From Bacteroides ndongoniae (GTDB lineage: Bacteria; Bacteroidota; Bacteroidia; Bacteroidales; Bacteroidaceae), in the NCBI RefSeq assembly GCF_900108345.1, contig NZ_FNVV01000014.1:1-64000 (forward strand): 64,000 nucleotides of DNA. The letters are read 5' to 3'. The notes under the pieces were generated by a model. The model made no database searches. It saw only the letters and a program-made list of their open reading frames with translations, and had not been told where the DNA came from. Below, piece by piece: positions 1 to 8,500 of the stretch (position 1 is the first letter of the stretch; the number at the start of each line of letters is the position of its first letter). Position numbers and translations under genes: made by a program.

Positions 1-13
1 TTGAACGATTTAT

Positions 14-44
14 TTGCGTGTCTGGGATTGAACCAAACACGCAA
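14..44. repeat. 8-bp inverted repeat with 15-nt loop
   Basis: TTGCGTGT at 14-21 is the reverse complement of ACACGCAA at 37-44, giving a short hairpin. It lies downstream of the hydrolase gene, which ends at 145 on the minus strand, so it could be a weak terminator or the edge of another feature beyond the window. No T-run follows on either strand. Nothing else was recognised in 1-144. Confidence 0.35.
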
Positions 45-144
45 TTAATTGACAAACTTTTCAAAGAACTCATTTTATTTACTGCCAGAGCCGCTTAGGC
101 TAGGCTAATTTTTAACGAACTATTGTATTATATGATAAGTTATG

Positions 145-735
145 CTATAATTCCAATAATCGTTCCGCTAATGGCGCATAATATTTTTGTACTTCTTCAG
201 CTGTTGGAGTATGACCGCCAGGAAAGTGGTATGAATATTTATAATGCATTAAAAATAAAGGCTCAAAGTGTGCTAGATGGTCATTCTCACCAAATATCCC
301 CCATATATTTTCTTGGTTAGCTACCTGACAATTGTCCCATTGATGCTGTTGAAGTTCTGCGAACTCATCAATCAATGTTTGGTTAATGACAAGCTGCTGA
401 TTTCCGTTAGCTCGTGGTGATTTGTATTCATGCGAACCAATACGTTCTATCAAGAAACGTGTCATTTCGAAATGGGGATTTCCGAGTAAAGCAGGGATAT
501 TGTTTTTAGATGCTACTATCTGTGCCAAAAACGAGCCATTACTGTTTCCTACCAATATATCAGGTTGTTCTTGGTCGCACAATCTTTGGATAAAGTCGAT
601 AGCTTCCTGTGGAGGCAGGGGTAAGTCTGGACTCATGACTGTTGCCTTACCGCTGAAATATTCTTTCAAGGCAAGAGCTGGGATACATGTACCTGATGCA
701 AAGAAACCATGAAGGAAAAGAATTTTCTGTGCCAT
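145..735 (-). CDS. YqiA-like alpha/beta hydrolase (esterase)
   Basis: This 196-residue protein looks like the YqiA/YcfP group of small alpha/beta-hydrolase esterases. The N-terminus has a strand followed by the oxyanion-type LHGF segment, and GNSNGS forms the nucleophile elbow with the serine as predicted nucleophile. An FPGGHT segment near the C-terminus supplies a likely catalytic histidine, and GENDHLAHFE a likely acidic residue. The substrate cannot be read from the sequence. I start at the ATG at 735, because the longer reading begins with TTG inside the end of the upstream gene. The stop of the upstream glutaredoxin gene lies 3 nt before this ATG, so the two are almost certainly co-transcribed from the promoter near 1100. 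Confidence 0.75.
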   Translation of the reverse strand: MAQKILFLHGFFASGTCIPALALKEYFSGKATVMSPDLPLPPQEAIDFIQRLCDQEQPDILVGNSNGSFLAQIVASKNNIPALLGNPHFEMTRFLIERIGSHEYKSPRANGNQQLVINQTLIDEFAELQQHQWDNCQVANQENIWGIFGENDHLAHFEPLFLMHYKYSYHFPGGHTPTAEEVQKYYAPLAERLLEL

Positions 736-737
736 AA

Positions 738-1037
738 TCAACAACCACTTCCGTCAATATTACATGTTGCTCCTTCATTAATAGGACGTGAACGTAATCC
801 GGCATCTTCTGGACTCAAAGTAACTGTACCGTCTTCCAATACAAAGCAAGGAATTCCAACGGCTCCAACACTTTTGGCTTCATTAAAGGCCGGATGATGA
901 TCTCTTAGTCTCAAGAATGCTTTCAAATCTCTTACGTGTTGACCAATATCGATGACTTCATATCGGTTATTACCTTTTACTTGCTCTTCTACATACGTAC
1001 AATCCGGACAAGTTCCCATTCCATATATTTTTATCAT
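738..1037 (-). CDS. glutaredoxin-related protein
   Basis: A 99-residue thioredoxin-fold protein. The N-terminus IYGMGTCPDC carries a CPDC redox motif, followed by the glutaredoxin pattern of a central VGIPCFVLEDG loop with the cis-proline and a glycine further on. It has no signal peptide and is therefore cytoplasmic. An extra CNIDGSGC tail adds two cysteines at the C-terminus, which is unusual for a plain glutaredoxin and could bind metal or take part in the redox cycle. It is the first gene of a two-gene operon with the YqiA-like hydrolase and has a good Bacteroides promoter in front. Whether the pair is island cargo or chromosome cannot be decided from this window. Confidence 0.8.
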   Translation of the reverse strand: MIKIYGMGTCPDCTYVEEQVKGNNRYEVIDIGQHVRDLKAFLRLRDHHPAFNEAKSVGAVGIPCFVLEDGTVTLSPEDAGLRSRPINEGATCNIDGSGC

Positions 1038-1072
1038 AGCTGTAGTTATTCATTTAAAGACTCAATTTCCTT

Positions 1073-1103
1073 CAAAGATAGCGATTCTGTCAGATAAAGC
1101 AAA
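1073..1103 (-). promoter_or_regulatory. promoter of the glutaredoxin-hydrolase operon
   Basis: Read on the minus strand, TTTG at 1103-1100 is followed after exactly 19 nt by TATCTTTG at 1080-1073. This matches the Bacteroides primary sigma pattern (TTTG, about 19 nt, TAnnTTTG). Transcription would start close to 1067, giving a leader of roughly 30 nt before the ATG at 1037. Confidence 0.75.
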
Positions 1104-1109
1104 CATAAA

Positions 1110-1149
1110 AACAGGTCATATCCGATAGATTTATCAGATATAACCTGTT
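1110..1149 (-). terminator. intrinsic terminator of integrase A
   Basis: On the minus strand, AACAGGTTATATC is followed by a loop, then GGATATGACCTGTT and a T-run. It lies directly downstream of the integrase stop at 1168 and just upstream of the next operon's promoter, which it insulates. Confidence 0.75.
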
Positions 1150-1167
1150 AATAGGTAAAGAGCTATA

Positions 1168-2274
1168 TTATTTCAACGAAATTTTATTCGCCGTCTCTCG
1201 TTTTTTCGAATTGACCAAATCAGCATAAATCTGTGTAGTCGAAACATTTTTGTGAGTAAGCATTTTTGATACTGTGTAAATGTCTGTGCCTAAAGAGATT
1301 TGTATGACGGCGTACGAATGACGGAAGCAGTGGAAGGTTATGTGTTTTTTGATTCCGGCTTCTGAAATCCATTGCTTGAGAGGCTGATTTGTCATAGCTC
1401 TGGTCAGTCCTTTAAATACCCGGCCTGAACCAGGAATACCACATAGTTCCAATGCTTCGTTACTGATGGGGAGAGTGGCTTCAGTTTCTGTCTTTTCCGT
1501 ACAAATTCTGATGTAATAGCCATTGTCAGGACCGACTTCAATATTATCCCATGTAAGCTGTAAAATATCGCTGATACGAAGACCGGTCATACAGGAGAAT
1601 AATGAAGCTTGTTTCAGTACAGGAATCTTGCATGGTGTAGCGGCCAGTTTCTTAACTTCTGCTAATGTGAGATACTGCTTTTTGACTTCTTTCCATTCAA
1701 TCTTGTCTATGAAGTCATTCAGATTTTCACGTAGCATCTTCTCTTGATAAGCTATTTTCAGTAATGCACGGAAAGTTGAAAAATAACCAGCTGCCGAATT
1801 CCTCGAAACGCTGATATTAGGATGACGGATTTGTTTACAGTTCAGTAAATACTGCCTAAACTTCTGGCAAAGCTCTACCGTTACATCGCCGAAAGTACAA
1901 TAGCCGTTTACAAACTTTTCAAAATGCTGGTAAACGCAGTCCCATTTGTGATACTTCAGTTTTGCTTTCTCACGAAAATAGGCAAGGAAGTCAGCTTTCA
2001 TTTTGTGTTTGTCAAGAAATCCAAACTCCTCATTAACGATTGCCTGTACTCTGATACAACGAATGGCTTCAGCCTTACTCAGCATCTCGTTGTTGAAATC
2101 ACGTTCAATCTCATTTTTAGGACGGGCATAGATATAAATGCCAAGATATTCCCTGCGGCTCATTTTCATTGTGTACGGATTGCGAATGGCTGGATAATAG
2201 TCCAGGTAGAGAGAAATTCTGCCGTTACTGATAACTCTTTGTCTCAATGTTACGTTAGTACATGTAAGTGCCAT
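1168..2274 (-). CDS. tyrosine recombinase (integrase of island A)
   Basis: A 368-residue tyrosine integrase of the Bacteroidetes island type. An N-terminal arm-binding region and a SAM-like core-binding region (about 85-190) precede the catalytic domain. The visible catalytic residues are R233 (TGLRISD), K261, H315 and R318 (HCFRHS), H341 (LTHKN) and the nucleophile Y350. I start at the ATG at 2274 rather than upstream, because this gives the same length (368) and the same first residues (TCTNVTLRQ) as the second integrase at 29883-30989. The two proteins are close homologues along their whole length. A four-HTH protein gene lies just upstream, and a conserved operator sits between them. It probably recombines at the attachment repeat at 3459-3539. 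Confidence 0.93.
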   Translation of the reverse strand: MALTCTNVTLRQRVISNGRISLYLDYYPAIRNPYTMKMSRREYLGIYIYARPKNEIERDFNNEMLSKAEAIRCIRVQAIVNEEFGFLDKHKMKADFLAYFREKAKLKYHKWDCVYQHFEKFVNGYCTFGDVTVELCQKFRQYLLNCKQIRHPNISVSRNSAAGYFSTFRALLKIAYQEKMLRENLNDFIDKIEWKEVKKQYLTLAEVKKLAATPCKIPVLKQASLFSCMTGLRISDILQLTWDNIEVGPDNGYYIRICTEKTETEATLPISNEALELCGIPGSGRVFKGLTRAMTNQPLKQWISEAGIKKHITFHCFRHSYAVIQISLGTDIYTVSKMLTHKNVSTTQIYADLVNSKKRETANKISLK

Positions 2275-2314
2275 AAGATTAATGTTTTTGGTTGATAAAT
2301 TATTATTATCGGTA

Positions 2315-2363
2315 CAAATTAAACTGGTGTTTTCTTGGTGAGTACTCACACCGGGAAATAACT
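2315..2363 (-). promoter_or_regulatory. shared island operator/promoter, copy A (integrase A)
   Basis: On the plus strand the layout is CAAA (2315), GGTG (2326), GGTG (2337), CACCGG (2349), then ATAACT three bases later. The intervals 11, 11 and 12 are identical in the copies at 27545 and 31027. Read on the minus strand, the CAAA end is the TTTG of a TTAATTTG -7 box, about 40 nt before the integrase ATG. GTGAGTACTCAC inside this copy is also a 12-bp palindrome. It is likely a repressor or activator site overlapping the promoter. Confidence 0.7.
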
Positions 2364-2373
2364 TATACCGGGA

Positions 2374-2523
2374 TTATTCAATGATAGGATCTTCGAACAA
2401 ATTATCGAGCTCAGGTTTGGATATAAGAGTATATTTTCCCTTCTTAATCTTGGGAATTTGATGATACTTGGTATAATGGTATAGCTGGTCTCTTGTTATT
2501 TTGAATTTTTCCATAGCCTCTCA
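2374..2523 (-). pseudogene. cut-off fourth HTH of the island A zinc-ribbon/HTH protein
   Basis: After the TGA stop at 2523-2521, the same frame runs open for 48 more codons to a TAA at 2376-2374. This stretch reads EAMEKFKITRDQLYHY and on through GKYTLISKPELDNLF. It aligns without gaps to the C-terminal HTH of the intact homologue at 31082-31981 (EAMERFNLTRDQLYHY and so on). The stop replaces the alanine codon GCC of the intact copy. The downstream codons have kept their protein sense, so the stop is recent, is read through at some level, or is tolerated. Confidence 0.8.
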
Positions 2524-3279
2524 AACTGTATAGTATTTGGGCTCTTCAGCCTGACGTATTCCCTTTGCTATATCGAAGTGCTTTTTTGAATAATATACTG
2601 TAATACCAACCTTCTTTTTCGGAATGGCATTTTTATAAACAAAAGAATATATAGCGTTAAGGCTCATTTGAAATTTGTCCTGTACTTCTTGCACACTATA
2701 CCATTCTGTAATGTCTGCATCTGGAGCCTTCGAGGAAAAATAAGCATCAACATGCTTTTTACTCCAGTAAGTCTTACCACGATTGAACGTTTTGGGAATT
2801 TTATTTTTCTTAGCCATCACAAATATCCATGATTCGCTAACATTGAATTTTTCTATACTTTCAGCTGTAGTATAAAATTCTGTGATTGCTTGTTTTTCCT
2901 TAGGTGGCAACTTAAAATCTGCAGGATGATTAAACATATTGTTTATGTCATCTTTGCTTAAAAGAAATTTAGTTCCTATACGTGTTGCTTTAAGATCGCC
3001 TCGTTTAAGGTAACCATATATTGTTGGTCTTGTTACTCCAAGATAAATTGCAGTTTCTGTAATAGTCAGAAAAGGTTTGTCTTTAATCTTCTCAATAGGT
3101 TTTTCTGTAACAATTTTTTCAGTTAAATTATTATTGGCAATTATTGCTGCATCACGCTTACGTTTCTTATATAATGCGTTTCCACACTTATGGGAACAAC
3201 AATTTGTCGTCGTTTTGTAGGCAATAAATTCTTTACCGCACCAGGCACAAATTCTTTTAATTTCAATTCTACTTTTCAT
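2521..3279 (-). CDS. zinc-ribbon plus three-HTH DNA-binding protein, truncated
   Basis: The protein starts with a CxxC...CxxxC zinc ribbon (CAWCGKEF, then CCSHKC). Three excisionase/MerR-type helix-turn-helix units of about 50 residues follow, each opening with a phrase such as FLTITETAIYLGV, EFYTTAESIEKFNV or EWYSVQEVQDKF and ending in a basic 'K.YYSKKH'-like wing. The intact homologue in island B has a fourth HTH, here removed by an in-frame TGA. I start at the ATG at 3279; the longer reading needs a TTG. It lies between the attachment region and the integrase, so it probably acts as a directionality or architectural factor or as a regulator of the integrase. The function is inferred from architecture and position only. 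Confidence 0.75.
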   Translation of the reverse strand: MKSRIEIKRICAWCGKEFIAYKTTTNCCSHKCGNALYKKRKRDAAIIANNNLTEKIVTEKPIEKIKDKPFLTITETAIYLGVTRPTIYGYLKRGDLKATRIGTKFLLSKDDINNMFNHPADFKLPPKEKQAITEFYTTAESIEKFNVSESWIFVMAKKNKIPKTFNRGKTYWSKKHVDAYFSSKAPDADITEWYSVQEVQDKFQMSLNAIYSFVYKNAIPKKKVGITVYYSKKHFDIAKGIRQAEEPKYYTV

Positions 3280-3309
3280 TTTATTTCGCTTTATTTCACC
3301 CAATAATCT

Positions 3310-3349
3310 GTATAATCCCGTAAAATTCTGTAAAATGGCGTAAACTCAC
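3310..3349. repeat. four helically phased 10-bp repeats, left copy
   Basis: Four consecutive 10-nt units each begin with GTA: GTATAATCCC, GTAAAATTCT, GTAAAATGGC, GTAAACTCAC. They lie about 30 bp upstream of the multi-HTH gene. The matching place in island B (32011-32050) has the same four-unit, 10-bp layout with different bases. One unit per helical turn suggests a row of binding sites on one DNA face. Confidence 0.7.
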
Positions 3350-3392
3350 TCCACAATCTTTCCAGCGTAAAATGCCGGAATTTTGCTTCGTG

Positions 3393-3425
3393 GTACAAAA
3401 ACGGTACAAAAAGATGATGTACAAA
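3393..3425. promoter_or_regulatory. candidate integrase arm-type sites, left copy
   Basis: GTACAAA occurs at 3393, 3404 and 3419, inside the att region of island A. Two GTAC-A sites with the same 11-bp spacing occur in the island B region (32094 and 32105). Short direct repeats beside the core site are typical of arm sites bound by the N-terminus of tyrosine integrases. Confidence 0.5.
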
Positions 3426-3458
3426 GCTTATAAATGACTAATATTGACAGTAGAGCAC

Positions 3459-3539
3459 CAAAAAAGGCGCCCCGTAAAGAGCGCCATATCAATCGATTAT
3501 AATCAATTCAACTATTTGATAATCAAACATTTACTTGCC
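3459..3539. repeat. attachment region, left junction (island A/island B)
   Basis: An 81-bp stretch closely matches 32160-32239 in direct orientation, with a handful of substitutions and one extra C. It contains a short GGCGC/GCGCC terminator hairpin with a T-run on the minus strand, an AT-rich middle, and the core end TTTACTTGCC. In the right copy the last nine bases are the end of mnmE (TTGCC and stop). Read on the minus strand, the bases across this junction imitate the mnmE tail codons (GGCAAGTAA), as expected for an attP/attB hybrid. Confidence 0.82.
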
Positions 3540-3608
3540 AAACAGATTTTAACAGGAATAAATTCAAAAATTACCTCTGTAACGCATCATAAAATAAAGT
3601 AAAACTGC

Positions 3609-3617
3609 TATATTTGC
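3609..3617 (+). promoter_or_regulatory. -7 box of hipBA
   Basis: TATATTTGC fits the Bacteroides -7 pattern and lies 22 nt before the hipB ATG. No clear -33 box is visible. The short imperfect palindrome GCATATTATATGATATG between box and start could be the HipB operator. Confidence 0.5.
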
Positions 3618-3639
3618 ATATTATATGATATGTTGAGCC

Positions 3640-3960
3640 ATGACAAAAAGTACAATGGGTACCAAGTTGCCAAGAAAATTGGATCAGAAGATGCAGATAG
3701 TAGGTGAGCAGATCAGGCTGGCCAGACTACGCAGGAATCTTAGTATTGCCCAAGTCGCCGAACGTGCCACCTGTTCACCTCTGACGGTTTCACGCATAGA
3801 GAAAGGTGTACCAACGGTGGCAATAGGCATTTATCTTAGGGTGCTTTATGCTCTTCAGCTGGATGATGATATTCTTCTGCTTGCAAAAGAAGATGCAATG
3901 GGAAAAGCATTACAGGATTTAAGTCTTAAACAGCGGGAAAGGGCATCCAAAAAAGAATAA
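3640..3960 (+). CDS. hipB: HipB-like XRE-family antitoxin/regulator
   Basis: A 106-residue protein with a central XRE helix-turn-helix (about residues 25-85): QIRLARLRRNLSIAQVAERA, then TVSRIEKG and the VYL/YALQL segment. The lysine-rich C-terminus (KQRERASKKE) is probably flexible. It lies 3 nt before hipA on the same strand, the standard antitoxin-first order. By family it should bind the kinase and repress its own promoter. It is the first gene inside the left end of island B, a usual place for a maintenance module. Confidence 0.88.
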   Translation: MTKSTMGTKLPRKLDQKMQIVGEQIRLARLRRNLSIAQVAERATCSPLTVSRIEKGVPTVAIGIYLRVLYALQLDDDILLLAKEDAMGKALQDLSLKQRERASKKE

Positions 3961-3963
3961 GGT

Positions 3964-5235
3964 ATGAAAGAACTCTATGTATTTGCTGATTTTGATTGGC
4001 TGAAAGAACCAAGGCTAATTGGAGATCTGAATTACGAATCCCTTTGTGGCTCTGACAGCTCTGGATTTTGCTATAATGATGAATGGCTCAAGGACTATGG
4101 AGGTCTGTTTCTTAGTGATGACTTGAACAACTATCCTAGTCAGCAATACACGGCTCCCGGCAAGGATATTTTCGGATGTTTTTCTGATGCCCTTCCAGAC
4201 AGGTGGGGACGTACATTGATAAATCGTTGGGAGCAGATTCTAGCAAAGGAAGAGAATCGTCCGATGCGTCGGCTTTCTTCATTCGACTATCTTATCGGGA
4301 TTGAGGACTTTTCTCGCATGGGGGCTTTTCGATTCAAGGAGTCTATAAATGGAGATTATATCAATGCAAGCGAAATCCTGCGCATACCACCACTGACAGA
4401 TATTCGTGAGTTGATTGCAGCTAGTTCCGAAATAGAGAAAAGTGAAGATGAGAACAGGTTACCCGAAATGCGTTGGATTGCTCAACTGGTACAACCTGGT
4501 TCTTCTCTTGGCGGAGCGCGTCCAAAGGCAAGTGTAATTGATGAAAACAGAATTTTGTGTATAGCAAAATTTCCGTCCCGTAAAGATGATTATGATGTTG
4601 GACTTTGGGAACATTTCTCACATCTGTTGGCCAAGAAGGCTGGTGTCAATGCTGCAGAAACAAGAGTAATCTCTACAAGCGACAAATACCATACTTTGCT
4701 TTCCCGGCGATTTGACAGAAGGGAAGAAGGTAAGCGCATACACTTTGCTTCAGCCATGACTCTTTTGGGCTTAAATGATGGTAATAATGCTAATACCGGC
4801 CATGGCTATCTGGATATTGTCGATTTCATACTTCAGAACTGTACCAACGTGGAGGATAATCTGCAAGAACTGTATCGCAGAGTCGCGTTCAATATCTGTG
4901 TTGGTAATACAGATGATCATTTCCGCAATCATGGTTTTCTTCTGACTGCCAAGGGGTGGACTTTATCTCCGGCATATGATATGAATCCCTCTCTGAATGA
5001 GTATCAGAGCCTGTTGATCAATAGCTCTAACAATAAATCGGATTTGAATGAATTGCTGAATTCTTGTGAGGAATATATGCTACAGAAACAGTTAGCTCAG
5101 CAAATCATTAGTGAAGTACTGAATGCAGTCAAGAAATGGCGATTATTGGCTACGCGACTAGGTATTGTGAAAAGCGAACAGGAACGGTTTGCTACTGTTT
5201 TTGAGCGACAGATTCACTTATATAATTCGCAGTAA
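3964..5235 (+). CDS. hipA: HipA-family serine/threonine kinase toxin
   Basis: At 423 residues it has the normal HipA length, and both HipA domains are visible. The N-terminal subdomain carries FSDALPDRWGRTL. The kinase part has the glycine-rich phosphate loop VQPGSSLGGARPKA (about 176-190), lysine K202 in AKFPS, RRFDR (248-252), the catalytic-loop segment FNICVGNTDDHFRNHGF (D317, N322) and the metal-binding AYDMNP (D339). All key residues are present, so the kinase looks active. HipA toxins phosphorylate translation targets such as glutamyl-tRNA synthetase; the target here is unknown. Together with hipB it forms a type II toxin-antitoxin pair that may stabilise the island or act in defence. 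Confidence 0.9.
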   Translation: MKELYVFADFDWLKEPRLIGDLNYESLCGSDSSGFCYNDEWLKDYGGLFLSDDLNNYPSQQYTAPGKDIFGCFSDALPDRWGRTLINRWEQILAKEENRPMRRLSSFDYLIGIEDFSRMGAFRFKESINGDYINASEILRIPPLTDIRELIAASSEIEKSEDENRLPEMRWIAQLVQPGSSLGGARPKASVIDENRILCIAKFPSRKDDYDVGLWEHFSHLLAKKAGVNAAETRVISTSDKYHTLLSRRFDRREEGKRIHFASAMTLLGLNDGNNANTGHGYLDIVDFILQNCTNVEDNLQELYRRVAFNICVGNTDDHFRNHGFLLTAKGWTLSPAYDMNPSLNEYQSLLINSSNNKSDLNELLNSCEEYMLQKQLAQQIISEVLNAVKKWRLLATRLGIVKSEQERFATVFERQIHLYNSQ

Positions 5236-5567
5236 TGAAATGGGAAAAACTTACTCCTTATGTATTTGTAGCCTAGCTTAGAATCTTTTGCTGCTTTATA
5301 GAAATAATCACCTGATAAACAACTTTTATCAGACAAGTATAAGTTTTCCCAAAAAACGGTTTATATGTACTGCTACTAATCGATGATACTAAGGGCCTTC
5401 GCATAACTTCACTCTATGTTAACATAGGATCAGTAAAAGAGTATCTTTCTGTAGTGGGGATGGAAGCTAATAATTACATTCAGACAAAAGTTTAAAATAT
5501 TAACTTTTTAGGTTGCTTGTTTGTTGGGATTCATAGAACTAATTACAAATTATTAAAATTCAATATT
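5236..5567. other. 332-bp intergenic region with a 14-bp palindrome
   Basis: There is no gene in this stretch. CTGATAA/TTATCAG at 5312-5332 forms a small hairpin that could end hipBA transcription. A perfect 14-bp palindrome, CTATGTTAACATAG, lies at 5414-5427 and is a plausible operator for the downstream GHKL gene. TAACTTTT at 5501-5508 is a fair -7 box about 60 nt before the chosen start at 5568. Confidence 0.5.
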
Positions 5568-8500
5568 ATGTCAAATAATATTCTTACAGAAGAACAACTA
5601 GAAAACAAAAAGAAAGAAGCTCGCGATAGTGAGATAAGACAGAATCTAAAAAGCCATTGTACTAAAATTCGCGACGGCATACAAAAGAATGGAACGGCAA
5701 GTGCCCATCGAGCTATTTGGGAACTATTTCAAAATGCGGGAGATCTTTCAGAATGTGCTGAAATTAAAATGACAATCGAAAAAAATGCTTTCATATTTGC
5801 ACATAAAGGGAAGTCTTTTACCTATGATTCTCTGTGCTCTCTTGTAAAACAAGTTAGTTCGGAAGAAAAAGAGAGTGATGATACCGTTGGGCAATACGGA
5901 ACAGGTTTTTTGGCAACACATACATTCGGCCTAAAAATAATAATTAATGGCAGTATGTGTATCAATCAGGACCCTCCTGTTTATGTTGATATTGATAATT
6001 TTAAAATTGACAGAACGAATTTTAATAATATACCAGCTTTTATTGGAGATATGTTTATACAAATAGAGGCTGTTAATGCCCTTATGGATGCGCCTCAAAC
6101 TAACCAGCCACGTGAATGGACTGAATTAATATATAGTCTTAATGAAGAAAGGTTGTTAAAAGTTCAGAATGCTATAGACGAGTCGATTAAGCTAATGCCC
6201 TATGTGCTTACATTTAATGATAATATTGGAAGCTGTTGTATTGAAGATAAAAATCGAGATTTTGTTATAAAGTTTTCAAAAGAAAAACTTCCAACCTCCA
6301 CAAATGATTTACATTTAGCAAGAATATGGATTTCAAAAAATAGTGATAGCCCTAATCCTTTTGATTGTTATTATCTTCAATTGCATGATGGTGAAAGTCG
6401 GATAATTCTTCCACTTGAAAGTGAAAATATTGTGAGACCAATTCAGAATATTCCACATTTATTTGTTCATTTTCCGCTTATCGGATCAGAATATTTAAAT
6501 GTTAGTTTTATTTTTCATTCGCATAAATTTACTCCTGAGGAGGCTAGAGACAATATTATTGTTCCTAAAAATAATGATGCTGTAAAAGACATAGCGGAAC
6601 GGAATAGTAAAATTCTCGAAGAAATGACACATTACTTATGGGCATTTTTAGAAACTCATGTAGAGCATTGGAAAGGAACAATGAATATGGCTGCTCTTCC
6701 GATAAAAGATTCTGGATATACAGAAAGTGAGACAGAAGAATTCTATAAAGACTTAAAGAAAAAATGGGTTAACGAATTTATTAAATTGAAGATTATAGAC
6801 ATAGAGGGCATTCGATATGCAATGAAAGATGAAGTACATCCTTTAGTCCTTGAGCCTAATCTTGTAGAATTCTTTTCTGATGAAGAAAATGTTGAATACT
6901 TGCCAACTCTTTATACATATGCTAAATCTGTGGCACTTATCCCAATTCAATCAGAATTATTGAAATGGTCTAAAATTATAGCAGAATGGAATCTTCCGGA
7001 CAATACATTTTATCTAAAAATTGAAGATATAGTTGCTTATATAAGTAAGAATAATGATGATGGCATATTGTTGCATAGTATGTTGGAAATGCTTGTAAAA
7101 TCTGGATATGATGCTTTTTTCACAGATTATGCTTTACTGCCAAATAGGAATAATGAACTAAGGAAACGTGAAGAACTTCGTGATGCTATTTCAATTACGG
7201 AAGATTTATATATTTTGGTTTCTGCCTTAGATCCGACTATCTGTAAAAAGTTTGTTAATACAAAATTTGCGGATATTGTAAAGCTGTCTCCATATACTCG
7301 GAGTAATCTTCGTGATGAATTGAATTCATCTGTTAATGCAGAAAAAAATGCGATCCATTGGAATGAAGGTAATTTGTTAAGTGCAGATTTTGAATATAAT
7401 CTGATTAGACTGTGTTCTGCATTCACTACACAAAATGGTGATTCTAAGCGGAATCGTATTATGCCTATTATATGCTCATTTGAAGATCTTGAATATAAAG
7501 AATTATATATTCCAGCATGGAAAGATGATGATAAATCTTTAGATATATATAGACAAATATTTATTACTCTTGTAGAAAATCAGATGCGGAAAATTTCGAC
7601 AAAAAGTACAGAATGGGTAAAAATTAATTTTGAGGCTCTCTCTTCATTTGTCGATGCTGCTCGTGGAGATGATTTCAAAAACTTTTGCACTCAATATGCA
7701 ATATATCCAGATATGAATTTAAACCTGCATGTACCTAATGACCTAAAAAGAGATGTTGATTTGAATGAGGATCTTTTTAAGTTATATTTAGAGGTATTTG
7801 GTGAAGACTTACATGATAAATGCGTACATCCCGATTTTGAAAAGTATTGTGATTGTTTCAATAATGACGAATTCCAAAATACAGCTCATTCTATTGCAAA
7901 AGAAATTCAGAATAAATTGAGTGGTGATAAATATAGTAATGTAATAGTTCTGGATATAATAGAATTAACTGAAAAGGAAGGGATTGTAGGTAAAAGTTGG
8001 CAAAGTTTATTTGGAGACATTTATAATCAGCGAGAGTCAATCCGTTATAATTTAGGGACAGCGACTGAACGATCTGCAATAAATCGTATGATGAAGCGGC
8101 GTAATCCGAATCTTTTGGAACAGATGGCTGATATTTCTGAGCGTGAAGATGCAGATCAAATTGTTCTTCGGGTACAAGATGCTATAGCTGAAAGTGAACA
8201 TGAAGCATACATCAAGATGCTAGGTGATTTTGTAGAATCTCATATTCAGTATTATATCAAGAGTGCATTAAGTGACATAGGCGTTTCTGTAGAAAATGAA
8301 CAAGGCGGACAAGATTTAATACTTAGTAAAGAGGGTTATACTAATTATTATATTGAGATAAAGTCGAGATGGGTAGACAAAGAATCTGTTGTCATGTCTC
8401 AACAACAATTTCAAAAAGCTGTTGATAATCCCGATAATTATGCTTTGATATCTGCTCAAATGTGGACTTTTGATCAAAACAGAGTTCAGAGGAAAGAGAA

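Noticed and set aside
14..44. tRNA-like T-arm on the minus strand (GGTTCAATCCC)
   Set aside because: No acceptor stem, anticodon arm or CCA region can be assembled around it; only a hairpin remains.
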